From Rhizobium sp. Root483D2 (GTDB taxonomy: Bacteria; Pseudomonadota; Alphaproteobacteria; Rhizobiales; Rhizobiaceae): a DNA stretch of 64,000 bases. Numbering within the stretch: the stretch's first letter is position 1; each line of letters begins with the position of its first letter. The DNA lies in the NCBI RefSeq assembly GCF_001426685.1, contig NZ_LMFB01000015.1:185657-249656 (forward strand). Reading direction: 5' to 3'. The notes under the pieces are model-generated. The model was not told the DNA's origin, ran no database searches, and saw only the letters and a list, made by a program, of their open reading frames with translations. This document shows positions 46,033 through 54,305 of this stretch, piece after piece. A program made the position numbers and the translations under genes.

Positions 46033-46707
46033 CTACGGCAGATCAAAAAAGCGTTCGGCATGGACGTGATAGACCTGCCGTTTGGGACGATCCCAATCTT
46101 CCCTGTTGACGAACCGCGTCGATGAGCGGCTCTTGACGGCGCGGGGCAGGATGAGCCCGCGCAAAAATGCCGTGTCTTCTTCCTTGTGCATGCGCGCCGA
46201 GACCGGCTCGTCGATGCCGTTTTCGATGAAGCTGTCGCCCGGCAGATGCAGCTTGGGCACGCCGCCCGGGCCAATGGCATCGATCTCGCCGCGCGCCACC
46301 CAGCGAATTCCCGGCCCCTGATGCATATGCAATGGTGCGACCGTACCCGGTGGAAACGTGACCTGGTCGCACCGCAGCAGCCAGCTGTTGGCCGGATCAA
46401 GCGCGATGTCGAAGCTGTTCAAAACCCGCGACTCCGATTTTGGCGACGAGCGCAGCCGGCCGTCATGCGTCTCGGTTTCCGGTACAAGTTCCCAGCGCAG
46501 CACCTCCGCGCCCTCCGGCCCCACGACATAGCTCACCTCATCCTGGCCAACCCAGGCGGAGCCTGCCGAATGAAACTGGTTGGATGACGCGGTCTCCACG
46601 GTCAGCCCGCCGTTGCGGACATAGAGGACCCGGACGGCATTGGGCAGAAAGGAGATGTCGGCATTGACCGGGACAATGTCTTCGAGAAGCCGAAAAATGT
46701 AGCGCAT
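46033..46707 (-). CDS. Cupin domain protein
   Basis: 224 aa with two weak cupin halves; the second has PPGTVAPLHMHQGPGIRWVARGEIDAIGPG, with a His-rich metal motif and PGDSFIENG. N-terminal half RVLYVRNGGLTVE and AGSAWVGQDEVSYVVGPEGAEVLRWELV is cupin-like as well. The role is unknown: it could be a small dioxygenase, isomerase or sensor. It is in the catabolic operon, 64 bases upstream of the SBP gene. Confidence 0.7.
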   Translation of the reverse strand: MRYIFRLLEDIVPVNADISFLPNAVRVLYVRNGGLTVETASSNQFHSAGSAWVGQDEVSYVVGPEGAEVLRWELVPETETHDGRLRSSPKSESRVLNSFDIALDPANSWLLRCDQVTFPPGTVAPLHMHQGPGIRWVARGEIDAIGPGGVPKLHLPGDSFIENGIDEPVSARMHKEEDTAFLRGLILPRAVKSRSSTRFVNREDWDRPKRQVYHVHAERFFDLP

Positions 46708-46744
46708 GCAAACCTCGTAACCTGAGCGTCGAGCGCCCCGGGAC

Positions 46745-47053
46745 CTAGTGTTTCAGATAGTGTTCTGCGACCTTGAACGGGATGACCTCGACGGAATGCC
46801 AGACGCCGCCGAGCATCCAGGGATCATTGTCCAGCCATTCCCAAAGAGCGGCCTCGTTGTCGAAATTGCAGATGCAGCCCGAACCGGCGGGATTGCCCGC
46901 CTCGTCCTGAACCATGCCGCCGAGAAGCAGCTTGCCCTCGGCCTGCAGCTTGCTGGCACCCTCGATATGCGCCGGGCGGAGTTCCGCACGCTTGCGCTGC
47001 AGCTCCGGATCCAGCGGATCCTGCATGCGGCAGATGACGATATATTGCGGCAT
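46745..47053 (-). CDS. YciI family protein
   Basis: 102 aa from MPQYIVICRMQDPLDPELQRKRAELRPAHIEG. YciI/muconolactone-isomerase-like ferredoxin fold; conserved His in the AHIEG segment and GSGCICNFDNEAALWEWLDNDPW. Family members include 5-chloromuconolactone dehalogenase-like proteins, but most lack known function. The frame is open upstream to 47128 without a better start. Four bases after the decarboxylase-like stop. Confidence 0.82.
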   Translation of the reverse strand: MPQYIVICRMQDPLDPELQRKRAELRPAHIEGASKLQAEGKLLLGGMVQDEAGNPAGSGCICNFDNEAALWEWLDNDPWMLGGVWHSVEVIPFKVAEHYLKH

Positions 47054-47057
47054 TGTC

Positions 47058-47819
47058 CTATTCCCCCACCATGAATGTTGCTTGACCGAGCGCCTCGAAG
47101 CGCGCCCGGACATAGGTCCCTGCCACAAGCGGCCTTGCGGCAGTGGCGCTGCCCGACAGAACGATATCTCCGGCCTCTAGACTGTCGCCACGCTCCGCCA
47201 TCAGCCGGGCCGCCGCCACCAGCGAGCGGATGGGATGACCCATGATCGCCGCGCTGGAACCGATTTCCACCGGGTCTCCATCCACCTCCAGGCTGATGCC
47301 GAGATTGCCGAAATCGACCGACGCACTGTGCCAGGCGCCGATCACCAAGGCTGCGGACGACGCATTGTCGGCAACGGAATCCGAAAACCGGAATTTGAAA
47401 TCCTTGTAGCGGCTGTCGATGATCTCGATGGCGCCGGCGACACTTTCAATCGCCGCATAGGCTTCAAGCGCCGTGACCCTGCCTTCAAGCGGCCGCTTCA
47501 GCCGGAACGCGATCTCCGGCTCGGCGCGCGGATGAATGTAACGGCTGCGCGCCAACGTTCCGGCATCGTCGATCAGCATGCCATCGGTGAGGCGGCCCCA
47601 GCTCATCTGGTCGACGCCGACTTGCGCAATCTTGGCCTTGCTGGTCAGCCCCATCTTGATGCCGATCCGGCGGTCGCCGCCTGCGATCCGGCGCTCTATG
47701 GAGAGCCGCTGCACCTCGTAGGCCTCACCCGTGGAGAGTTCGACATCGAGCTGGGCCACCGCTTCGGCCGACATGGCGGCATTATGAAGCCTTGCGGCAA
47801 TGGCATTGAAATCAGTCAT
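47058..47819 (-). CDS. 4-oxalocrotonate decarboxylase-like (hydratase/decarboxylase family)
   Basis: 253 aa in the MhpD/DmpH family. IGIKMGLTSKAKIAQVGVDQMSWGRLTDGML, then metal-site region HPRAEPEIAFRLKRPL and AIEIIDSRYKDFKF, with closing GDIVLSGSATAARPL. In meta-cleavage pathways such proteins decarboxylate 4-oxalocrotonate or hydrate 2-hydroxypentadienoate and work as a complex with their hydratase. The next-upstream gene is that partner; they overlap by ATGA. Confidence 0.85.
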   Translation of the reverse strand: MTDFNAIAARLHNAAMSAEAVAQLDVELSTGEAYEVQRLSIERRIAGGDRRIGIKMGLTSKAKIAQVGVDQMSWGRLTDGMLIDDAGTLARSRYIHPRAEPEIAFRLKRPLEGRVTALEAYAAIESVAGAIEIIDSRYKDFKFRFSDSVADNASSAALVIGAWHSASVDFGNLGISLEVDGDPVEIGSSAAIMGHPIRSLVAAARLMAERGDSLEAGDIVLSGSATAARPLVAGTYVRARFEALGQATFMVGE

Positions 47820-48643
47820 TGCGCTTTCCTCGGCCCGAACTGAACCCCGACGGAACCAAGGCCGTTGATACGGGCCTCCAGATATTCGCCATCATGGGAG
47901 CGGACCATCGGCCCGAGCGCACCGGACATCACCACATCGCCCGCATGCAAAGGGCGGCCAAGCCGCACCATGGTGCGCGCCAGCCAGCGCAGCGCGTTAA
48001 GCGGATGACCAAGGCAGGCAATGCCCGCCCCGAACGACACGGGGTCGCCATTCCTCTCGATGACCATGCCGCACAGAAGCAAATCGATCTGATCGATCTT
48101 GCGGGGGCTCGCACCCAGCACATAAAGCCCCGACGACGCATTGTCGGCGATCGTATCGACGATATCGAGGTCCCAGTCGGTAATGCGGGTATCGATGATT
48201 TCCAGCGCCGGCAGGGCATAGGCCGTGGCGCGCACCACTTCGGCCAGAGACGGGTTTTCCTGCGTCAGATCGCGCTCCAGCACGAAAGCGATCTCGCCTT
48301 CGGCCTTTGGCTGGAAGAGCGTGCCTGCCGGTATCGTATCGCCATCGGCGATCTCCATATCGGAGAACAGCATGCCATAATCCGGCTGGTCGATATTGGC
48401 GTTTTTCTGGACGATTTTCGCCGTCAGACCGATCTTGCGGCCCGACAGCCGCCGCCCTTCTGCCAGCCAGCGCACCGTATTGGCTTCCTGGACACTATAG
48501 GCTCCAGCCAGATCGCGCGGCGCCAAATGCCGGCGGACCGATGCACAGGTCTGCTTTGTAGTATAAGCATCGTATATATCGCGCGCCGCCTGTTCAATAC
48601 CATGGCGGCTACTGGCAACTGTGGCCAGATCCTGGTTTTTCAT
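47816..48643 (-). CDS. 2-oxopent-4-enoate hydratase-like protein
   Basis: 275 aa. Same family: SVQEANTVRWLAEGRRLSGRKIGLTAKIVQKNANIDQPDYGMLFSDM, FQPKAEGEIAFVLERDL, ALPALEIIDTRITDWDLDIVDTIADNASSG and GDVVMSGALGPM. The Glu-rich metal site (EGEIAF) is intact. First gene of the catabolic operon; GGGAGC precedes the ATG. The typical downstream pieces of meta-cleavage (4-hydroxy-2-oxovalerate aldolase, acetaldehyde dehydrogenase) are not here. Confidence 0.87.
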   Translation of the reverse strand: MKNQDLATVASSRHGIEQAARDIYDAYTTKQTCASVRRHLAPRDLAGAYSVQEANTVRWLAEGRRLSGRKIGLTAKIVQKNANIDQPDYGMLFSDMEIADGDTIPAGTLFQPKAEGEIAFVLERDLTQENPSLAEVVRATAYALPALEIIDTRITDWDLDIVDTIADNASSGLYVLGASPRKIDQIDLLLCGMVIERNGDPVSFGAGIACLGHPLNALRWLARTMVRLGRPLHAGDVVMSGALGPMVRSHDGEYLEARINGLGSVGVQFGPRKAQ

Positions 48644-48721
48644 GCCTCAACGCTCCCAAATCCCACGTCGAGAAGAAAATATGAAATGTAAAATTCGCCA
48701 TGAAGCCGGAATTCTAAGAGA

Positions 48722-48763
48722 AATTACGCAATTCTAAAGTAGTATATTATAATTACGTCATTC
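48722..48763. promoter_or_regulatory. Tandem repeats between the hydratase operon and iclR
   Basis: AATTACGCAATTC (48722-48734) and AATTACGTCATTC (48751-48763), 11 of 13 identical, start 29 bp apart (about three helical turns). AT-rich and in the 253-bp divergent gap. Likely regulator sites. Confidence 0.55.
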
Positions 48764-48896
48764 AAATCACTGATTGGCGATTGTTCATTCCAGTATCTTC
48801 TTGCCTCCCGTTGACGATATGTTTAGGCTCTCCAACAAAAAGAAACAGGCAAATCGGTCAAATATGTCCACCATGTGGGCTTTTCGCGGGTAGCGG

Positions 48897-49721
48897 ATGT
48901 TAGACATTGCTCACAACGGCGCCGACAACCGGAAGAGTGGCACCCAAGCCATTTCCAGAGCGCTGGATGTGCTCGACCTGCTGGCCATGGGCTCCAATCC
49001 CAATCGCGGCCTGAAGATCGGCGACATATCGAAGTTTCTCGGCATCACGCGCCCGACGACGCACCGGATTTTGACCACGCTGATCGAGCGCGGCTTTGCC
49101 CAGCGCGTCGAGAAATCGGGGCGCTACATGATCGGCGAACAGATCAGCCTTCTGGCTTTGTCGAGGGAACGCAAGCTTCCCATTCTCCAGCTTGCGGAAA
49201 CCCATCTTCAGGAGATCAGCCGCATCGTCGACGACACCGTGTTCTTTTCCATCCGCAGTGGCCGCGACGTGGTGACCATCGCGCGGATGATCGGCAATTT
49301 TCCGATCCAGGTCCTGTCGATCGATGTTGGCGACCGCCGGCCGCTGGGCGCGATCACGGCGGGGGTTGCCATGCTCAGCCGGCTTTCCGACGCGGAGGCG
49401 GCGGGCATCGTAGCCAATGACGAGGCCCGGCTGGCGAAATTTCAATATACGGTGCCGGATGTACTGAATTTCGTCCGCGAGACTCGTGCGCGCGGCTTTG
49501 CCTATCGCCAGAAGGGCGTGATCCCCGGCACCAAGGCAATTGCCGTAACCGTCGGCAGGCCTGGCGATCCCGTCATGGGGGCCGTTACGGTTTCGGGCAT
49601 GGCCAAGCGCATGACCGAAAGCCGCGTCAACGAGATTATCGGTGCCGTGTCCAGCGAATGCGAGGCAATGGCAACCAAGCTGCGGCAGAAGCTGACCGCG
49701 GACGGCCTGATGACGCCGTAG
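48897..49721 (+). CDS. IclR-family transcriptional regulator
   Basis: 274 aa. N-terminal winged helix: AISRALDVLDLLAMGSNPNRGLKIGDISKFLGITRPTTHRILTTLIERGFAQRV, the IclR HTH. C-terminal ligand domain with VFFSIRSGRDVVTIARMIGNFPIQVLSIDVGDRRPLGAITAGVAMLSRL and YRQKGVIPGTKAIAVTVGRPG. IclR proteins respond to aromatic or small acids. Divergent from the hydratase-to-alcohol dehydrogenase operon, so the likely local regulator. ATG at 48897 has only GCGGG upstream. Confidence 0.92.
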   Translation: MLDIAHNGADNRKSGTQAISRALDVLDLLAMGSNPNRGLKIGDISKFLGITRPTTHRILTTLIERGFAQRVEKSGRYMIGEQISLLALSRERKLPILQLAETHLQEISRIVDDTVFFSIRSGRDVVTIARMIGNFPIQVLSIDVGDRRPLGAITAGVAMLSRLSDAEAAGIVANDEARLAKFQYTVPDVLNFVRETRARGFAYRQKGVIPGTKAIAVTVGRPGDPVMGAVTVSGMAKRMTESRVNEIIGAVSSECEAMATKLRQKLTADGLMTP

Positions 49722-49749
49722 CCAGCTCCATTCCCATGAGCAAAAACAC

Positions 49750-50496
49750 CTAGTAAGTCGCCCGCCCGCCGGAAATATCGTAGACGGCGCCGGTGGAAAA
49801 CGAGCATTCCTCACTGGCAAGCCAGGCAACCAACGCGCCGAATTCCTCCGGCTTGCCGAACCGGCCCATGGGGATTTTCGAGAGCATGTAATCGATGAAT
49901 TCCTGGCTATTCTGCTTGAAAATATCGGTCTCGAAGGCGGCCGGTGCCACGGCATTGACGATGACGCCCGTTTTCACCAGCTCCTTGCCCAAAGCCTTCG
50001 TCATCGCCATGACGCCTGCCTTGGCCGACGCGTAAGGGGTGGCCGTCGGGTTGCCTTCCTTGCCGGAAATTGACGCGACATTGACGATCCGGCCATAACC
50101 TGCGCGGATCATGTGCGGGATCACCGTCCGGCAGCAATAATAGACGCCGAACAGATCGACTTCGATCACCTGGCGCCACGCCTCCACCGGGTATTCCCAG
50201 CCATTAACATTCGGCCCGGAAATACCGGCATTGTTGACGAGGATATCGATCTTGCCGAAGCGCTCCAGCGTCTGCGCCGCCGCAGTGCTGACCGAACCCA
50301 GATCGGAAACATCGCAGACAAAGCCGGCCGCCTCGGAACCGAAGGCAGCGATAGCGGTTTCAAGACTGGCCGGATCGACGTCCCACACCGCAACCTTTGC
50401 ACCGCTGCCCAGTACACGCTGGACCACCGCCTGCCCCAGCCCCTTTGCACCCCCCGTCACCACGGCGACACGATTGTGAAGATCGATTGCGTTCAT
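49750..50496 (-). CDS. SDR family oxidoreductase
   Basis: 248 aa from the ATG at 50496, which has GGGAGGA; a longer frame begins at 50520. TGGAKGLGQAV cofactor site, NNAG (about 84-87), SISGKEGNPTATPYASAKAGV (Ser, Tyr, Lys), closing FSTGAVYDISGGRATY. Substrate unknown. It is convergent with iclR and downstream of the sulfur cluster by 192 bases, so it belongs to either unit or stands alone. Confidence 0.87.
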   Translation of the reverse strand: MNAIDLHNRVAVVTGGAKGLGQAVVQRVLGSGAKVAVWDVDPASLETAIAAFGSEAAGFVCDVSDLGSVSTAAAQTLERFGKIDILVNNAGISGPNVNGWEYPVEAWRQVIEVDLFGVYYCCRTVIPHMIRAGYGRIVNVASISGKEGNPTATPYASAKAGVMAMTKALGKELVKTGVIVNAVAPAAFETDIFKQNSQEFIDYMLSKIPMGRFGKPEEFGALVAWLASEECSFSTGAVYDISGGRATY

Positions 50497-50688
50497 GTTG
50501 TCCTCCCAGATAAAACTCACCTGGAGGTCTCCCGGAACGGTGCGAACGGCAACACGAAACGGGATGTTCTGACCACATGGTGGATATCAGCGAGGGGTCG
50601 CGTGGCAGGAATGCGAGGCGGATCGGCGTGACGGCAGCATGGGCTGGCTTGCGAAGCGGCGGCTATGCCGCTCCGCAAGCTGGCATCG

Positions 50689-51936
50689 TCAGCTCCAGGC
50701 GTGCAGCGGCGGTTTCTCGCCGTTCAGGAAATACTTTCCAAGGATTGAATATTTCCAGCGGACCGGATCGTGCAAGGTATGGGTGCGAGCGTTGCGCCAA
50801 TGACGGTCAAGCCCGTGTTCGGCAAGGGTCGAGCGCGTGCCCGCCAGTTCGAAGAGCTTGTTGGTTGCGGCAATCGCGATCTCGGTGGAGAGGATCTTTG
50901 CCTCCGCCGTGACGATCTGCGCTTCGGCGACGGTTTCGGCGTTGGGGTCGAGAATAGCCCGGTCGATGGCGTAGCCGGCCTTTTCCAGAAGCGCCTGTGC
51001 CGCATGCAGCCGGAGTGTCAGGTCGCCGATGGCCTGGATCGTATAGGGATCGTCCCAGGCGTTATCAACGCCGGAATCCACCCAGGCGCGGCTCTTGGTG
51101 CGCACGAAATCGACGGTTTCGTCGATCGCAGCCTGTGCGATACCGGTATCGACGGCAACCTGGATGATCTGGAAGATCGCCCCATCCGCCGTCGGCACCT
51201 CGTATCCCTTGTAGCCCGGGACCAGATGCGTCTTTGGCACTTTCACATTGTTGAGCAGCACGGTTCCCGACAATGTCGTGCGCTGGCCGAAGGAGGACCA
51301 GTCATCGATGACGGTCAAGCCGGGTGCATCACGCTGCGCAATCGCATACCAGGCCCGGCCCTCGCCATCGAGCGCAACGATCGGCACGAGATGCGCAAGC
51401 AGCGCACCCGACGAATAGAACTTCTGGCCGTTGACCACCACATGATCGCCGGCATCGACGAACCCGGTCTCGAAATCGACCGCACGCTTGGAGCCGAATT
51501 CGGAGAAGGCGTTGCCGAAACGTGTGCCTTTCAGAACTTCGGCAAAGAGCAGCGTCTGTTGCTCTGCGTCCGATACAGTGCGGATGGCGGCAACGACACC
51601 CAGATGGTTCTGCGCGATCTGCCCGATGGAGGAATCGGCCGCCGAGATGATCTCGATCACCTTGGCCAGCGTTGCATAGGAGACTTCGGGGCCGCCGAAT
51701 GCCTTCGGCACATTGATCGACCAGAGCCCGCTCTGCGAAAAGGCATCCAGCTCCTTGACCGGCCAGATGCGGTCGCGGTCGCGCAATGCCGATTCCCGGA
51801 CAAATTCGGCCGCAAGCGTCTTGGCAATGGCAATCGCCTCGGCATCGGTCCTGATGATATGGGCTGGTTCTGCCGGGCGCGGAACCGGCGGCACCGCCGC
51901 TGCTGCATTGTCCGTATTGACGGGGGAAAGGGTCAT
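50689..51936 (-). CDS. SfnB-family acyl-CoA dehydrogenase-like flavoprotein
   Basis: 415 aa. Acyl-CoA dehydrogenase fold: GLWSINVPKAFGGPEVSYATLAKVIEIISAADSSIGQIAQNHLGVVAAI, then FGNAFSEFGSK, DDWSSFGQRTTLSGTV and HRHWRNARTHTLHDPVRWK. The match is to the SfnB sulfur-acquisition branch and its monooxygenase relatives (TdsC/DszC-like), not true acyl-CoA dehydrogenases, since the CoA-site catalytic Glu context is absent. Probably a reduced-flavin monooxygenase for an organosulfur compound. Last gene of the cluster. Confidence 0.85.
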   Translation of the reverse strand: MTLSPVNTDNAAAAVPPVPRPAEPAHIIRTDAEAIAIAKTLAAEFVRESALRDRDRIWPVKELDAFSQSGLWSINVPKAFGGPEVSYATLAKVIEIISAADSSIGQIAQNHLGVVAAIRTVSDAEQQTLLFAEVLKGTRFGNAFSEFGSKRAVDFETGFVDAGDHVVVNGQKFYSSGALLAHLVPIVALDGEGRAWYAIAQRDAPGLTVIDDWSSFGQRTTLSGTVLLNNVKVPKTHLVPGYKGYEVPTADGAIFQIIQVAVDTGIAQAAIDETVDFVRTKSRAWVDSGVDNAWDDPYTIQAIGDLTLRLHAAQALLEKAGYAIDRAILDPNAETVAEAQIVTAEAKILSTEIAIAATNKLFELAGTRSTLAEHGLDRHWRNARTHTLHDPVRWKYSILGKYFLNGEKPPLHAWS

Positions 51937-51960
51937 GGGTCTGTCTCCTTTTCGATTGGG

Positions 51961-52743
51961 TTAAACGGCATTGGCCGGGATGGATGGCGCCGTGGCCCTC
52001 AGGCCGAGATAGAAAGTCTTGATATCGTCACGCGCGCGCAGCGCCTGCGCATCGCCGGAAAGCACGCTGACGCCGTTTTCCAGGATGATGGCGCGATGGG
52101 CATAGGTTAGTGCGACAGCGGAATTCTGCTCCGCTACCAGGATGGAAAGACCCTCGTCGCGATTGAGCTGACGCAGCGTCCGGAAAATGTCCTGGACGAT
52201 GATCGGGGCCAAACCCATGGATGGCTCGTCGAGCACCAGAAGGCGCGGCCGCGACATCAGCGCCCGGCCGATCGCCGTCATCTGCTGCTCGCCGCCGGAG
52301 GTGAGGCCACTGAGCGCACGGCGCTTTTCCTTCAGTCTTGGAAAATGCGTATAGACCCGTTCGATATCTGCAGCGATCTCAGCACGCGTGCTGCTGCGGC
52401 CAAGGCCACCCGAGACGAGGTTTTCCTCGACCGTCAGGCTGCGGAAGCAATGGCGGCCCTCAAGCACCTGCACGAGGCCGGCGCGCACCAGAGCGGCGGG
52501 GCTTGTTTTTACCACATCCAGCCCGTCGAACCGGATGCTGCCGGACACGATCTGTCCACGTTCGGCCGCAAGCAGATTGGACAGTGCCTTCAGCACCGTC
52601 GTTTTGCCCGCACCATTGGCGCCAAGCAGCGCCAGGATTTCACCGCGCGCCAGATTGAAGCTGACGTTGTCGATCGCGGTGATGGCGTGATTGTACGTCG
52701 CTTTGAGATCATCGACGGCAAGCAGCGCATTTTCCAGAGCCAT
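51961..52743 (-). CDS. LIV-type ABC transporter ATP-binding protein (LivF-like)
   Basis: 260 aa from MALENALLAVDDLKATYNHAITAIDNVSF. Walker A GANGAGKTT, LTSGGEQQMTAIGRALMSRP (LivF-type signature), Walker B LLVLDEPSMGLAPIIV and VAEQNSAVALTYAHRAIILENG. AACAGGA precedes the ATG. It is separated from the other transporter genes by the binding-protein gene and a stem-loop. A longer open frame upstream lacks a start. Confidence 0.93.
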   Translation of the reverse strand: MALENALLAVDDLKATYNHAITAIDNVSFNLARGEILALLGANGAGKTTVLKALSNLLAAERGQIVSGSIRFDGLDVVKTSPAALVRAGLVQVLEGRHCFRSLTVEENLVSGGLGRSSTRAEIAADIERVYTHFPRLKEKRRALSGLTSGGEQQMTAIGRALMSRPRLLVLDEPSMGLAPIIVQDIFRTLRQLNRDEGLSILVAEQNSAVALTYAHRAIILENGVSVLSGDAQALRARDDIKTFYLGLRATAPSIPANAV

Positions 52744-52832
52744 AATCCTGTTCCTGTTGCCTTGAAGGGCGGGGGTTGCGAAGAGGCGCGGGGCGGGTTG
52801 AGAGGGAAAACAACCGCCCCCGCGCCTGTTCC

Positions 52833-52867
52833 TCGATGCTGCGCCCGCCGCCGGGCGCAAGCATCGA
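52833..52867 (-). other. Stem-loop just after the binding-protein gene
   Basis: On the minus strand, right behind the SBP stop at 52872: TCGATGC-T-GCGCCCG pairs with CGGGCGC-AA-GCATCGA, a long GC-rich stem with a small bulge. No U-tract follows. A second GC-rich pairing lies at 52780-52828. Such structures often stabilise SBP mRNA and lower downstream expression. Confidence 0.6.
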
Positions 52868-52871
52868 AGGG

Positions 52872-54206
52872 TCAGTTGGTCGCCGTTCCCGCATCTTCGG
52901 CCGTGCGAAGCTTGATGCCCTTTTCAGCGGCATAGGCTTCCGACGACTTTTCGATGATCGGGCGCAGCAGCGCCCAGTCCGGCGCGATCCAATCGGAGAC
53001 GACATTCCACTTCGCGCCATCCCACTGCTGGAAGGTCACGTAGCCATTGCCTTCGTGATTATCCCAGGTGACGTTGATCGAGTGGAACAGGCCCTTGGCG
53101 CCCAGCGCCTCGACGCGGGCGGGATCGAGTTGCAGATGTTCAAAGCCCCAGCGGACTTCGTCTCCGGTCAGCGTCCGCTTGCCGAATTTCTCCTGCGCGA
53201 TGCGGATCGCCTCGACATTGAGAATGCCGTTGACGATGCCGAGATTGTGGTACACTGAGCCGATACGCTTCTTGTCTTCAAGATTGCCCTTGCCGGCATC
53301 GTAGATCGTCTTGACGATCTCCTGAACGACCGGATATTCAGCCCCGGATGCCTGGGTGGTGATTGCCGTATAACCCTTGGCCGCGTCGCCGGCGGGGATG
53401 GCATCCTCTTCCGAATTCGACCAGACATTGCCGATGATATGATCGACCGGGAAGCCAGTCTTGGCGGCAGTCTTCAGCGCAACCGGGTTCATCACGCCCC
53501 AGCCGCGCAGGACGACGTAATCGGGCTTGGCGCGGCGGATTGCCAGCCATTGGGACTGCTGTTCGTTGCCAGGATGCGGCACTTCGATCTGCTGCAGTTC
53601 GAAGCCGTATTTCTCAGCCAAGAGTTCGTAGATCGGGATGGTTTCCTTGCCATAGGGCGAGCCATGGTAAAGCACGGCGATCTTCTTGCCCTTCAGGCTT
53701 TCAAGCCCGCCTTCCTTGGAGGCGATATAGTTCACGATGCCGGAAGTTTCGCTATAGGGATTGAGCAGCAGCGGAAAGACGTAAGGGAAGACGCGGCCAT
53801 CGGTGGAATCGGTGCGGCCGTGGTTGATGGTGATCAGCGGTACCTTGTCCTGGGTAATCCGGTCGATCATCGCATAGGCGATGCCGACGGAAAGCGGGTT
53901 CCACGCAGCCACGTTCGGATTGCTCTTGAGCCGCTCATAGGCTTCGACGCCGCGCTCGACTTCATATTGGGTCTCGGCCTCCAACCATGTCAGCTTGACG
54001 CCGTTGACGCCGCCATCGCGGGTATTGATCAGGTTGAGATAATCAATGAAACCGCCGAAGAAGCCGGTGCCGCCGGCCGCATAGGGACCGACGCGGTAGC
54101 TCTGGAGCGGGAAATATTGTTCGTCGGCATGCGCCATCGGCAATGCCACCGTGAAGGCGATGCCGGCGGCAAGCGCCGCGATCTTGAATTTGCTGAGGAT
54201 CGTCAT
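52872..54206 (-). CDS. LIV-type ABC substrate-binding protein
   Basis: 444 aa from MTILSKFKIAALAAGIAFTVALPMAHADEQ, signal peptide cut after AHA. Body of the Leu/Ile/Val-binding type: YRVGPYAAGGTGFFGGFIDYLNLINTRDGGVNGVKLTWLEAETQYEVERGVEAYERL, KKIAVLYHGSPYGKETIPIYELL. The class also binds amides, aromatic acids and other polar compounds. Within this sulfur cluster, a sulfone or sulfonate ligand is inferred. A 5' extension at 54239 is rejected. Confidence 0.9.
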   Translation of the reverse strand: MTILSKFKIAALAAGIAFTVALPMAHADEQYFPLQSYRVGPYAAGGTGFFGGFIDYLNLINTRDGGVNGVKLTWLEAETQYEVERGVEAYERLKSNPNVAAWNPLSVGIAYAMIDRITQDKVPLITINHGRTDSTDGRVFPYVFPLLLNPYSETSGIVNYIASKEGGLESLKGKKIAVLYHGSPYGKETIPIYELLAEKYGFELQQIEVPHPGNEQQSQWLAIRRAKPDYVVLRGWGVMNPVALKTAAKTGFPVDHIIGNVWSNSEEDAIPAGDAAKGYTAITTQASGAEYPVVQEIVKTIYDAGKGNLEDKKRIGSVYHNLGIVNGILNVEAIRIAQEKFGKRTLTGDEVRWGFEHLQLDPARVEALGAKGLFHSINVTWDNHEGNGYVTFQQWDGAKWNVVSDWIAPDWALLRPIIEKSSEAYAAEKGIKLRTAEDAGTATN

Positions 54207-54305
54207 GTCTGGACACACTCCGGGTATCGACCGGGGCAAAGGCGCCGGTCCGGGTTGATCTGATAAGGCTGACTGCGTTTTGGAGCCTTGCGGGCTCCCG
54301 ATCGA

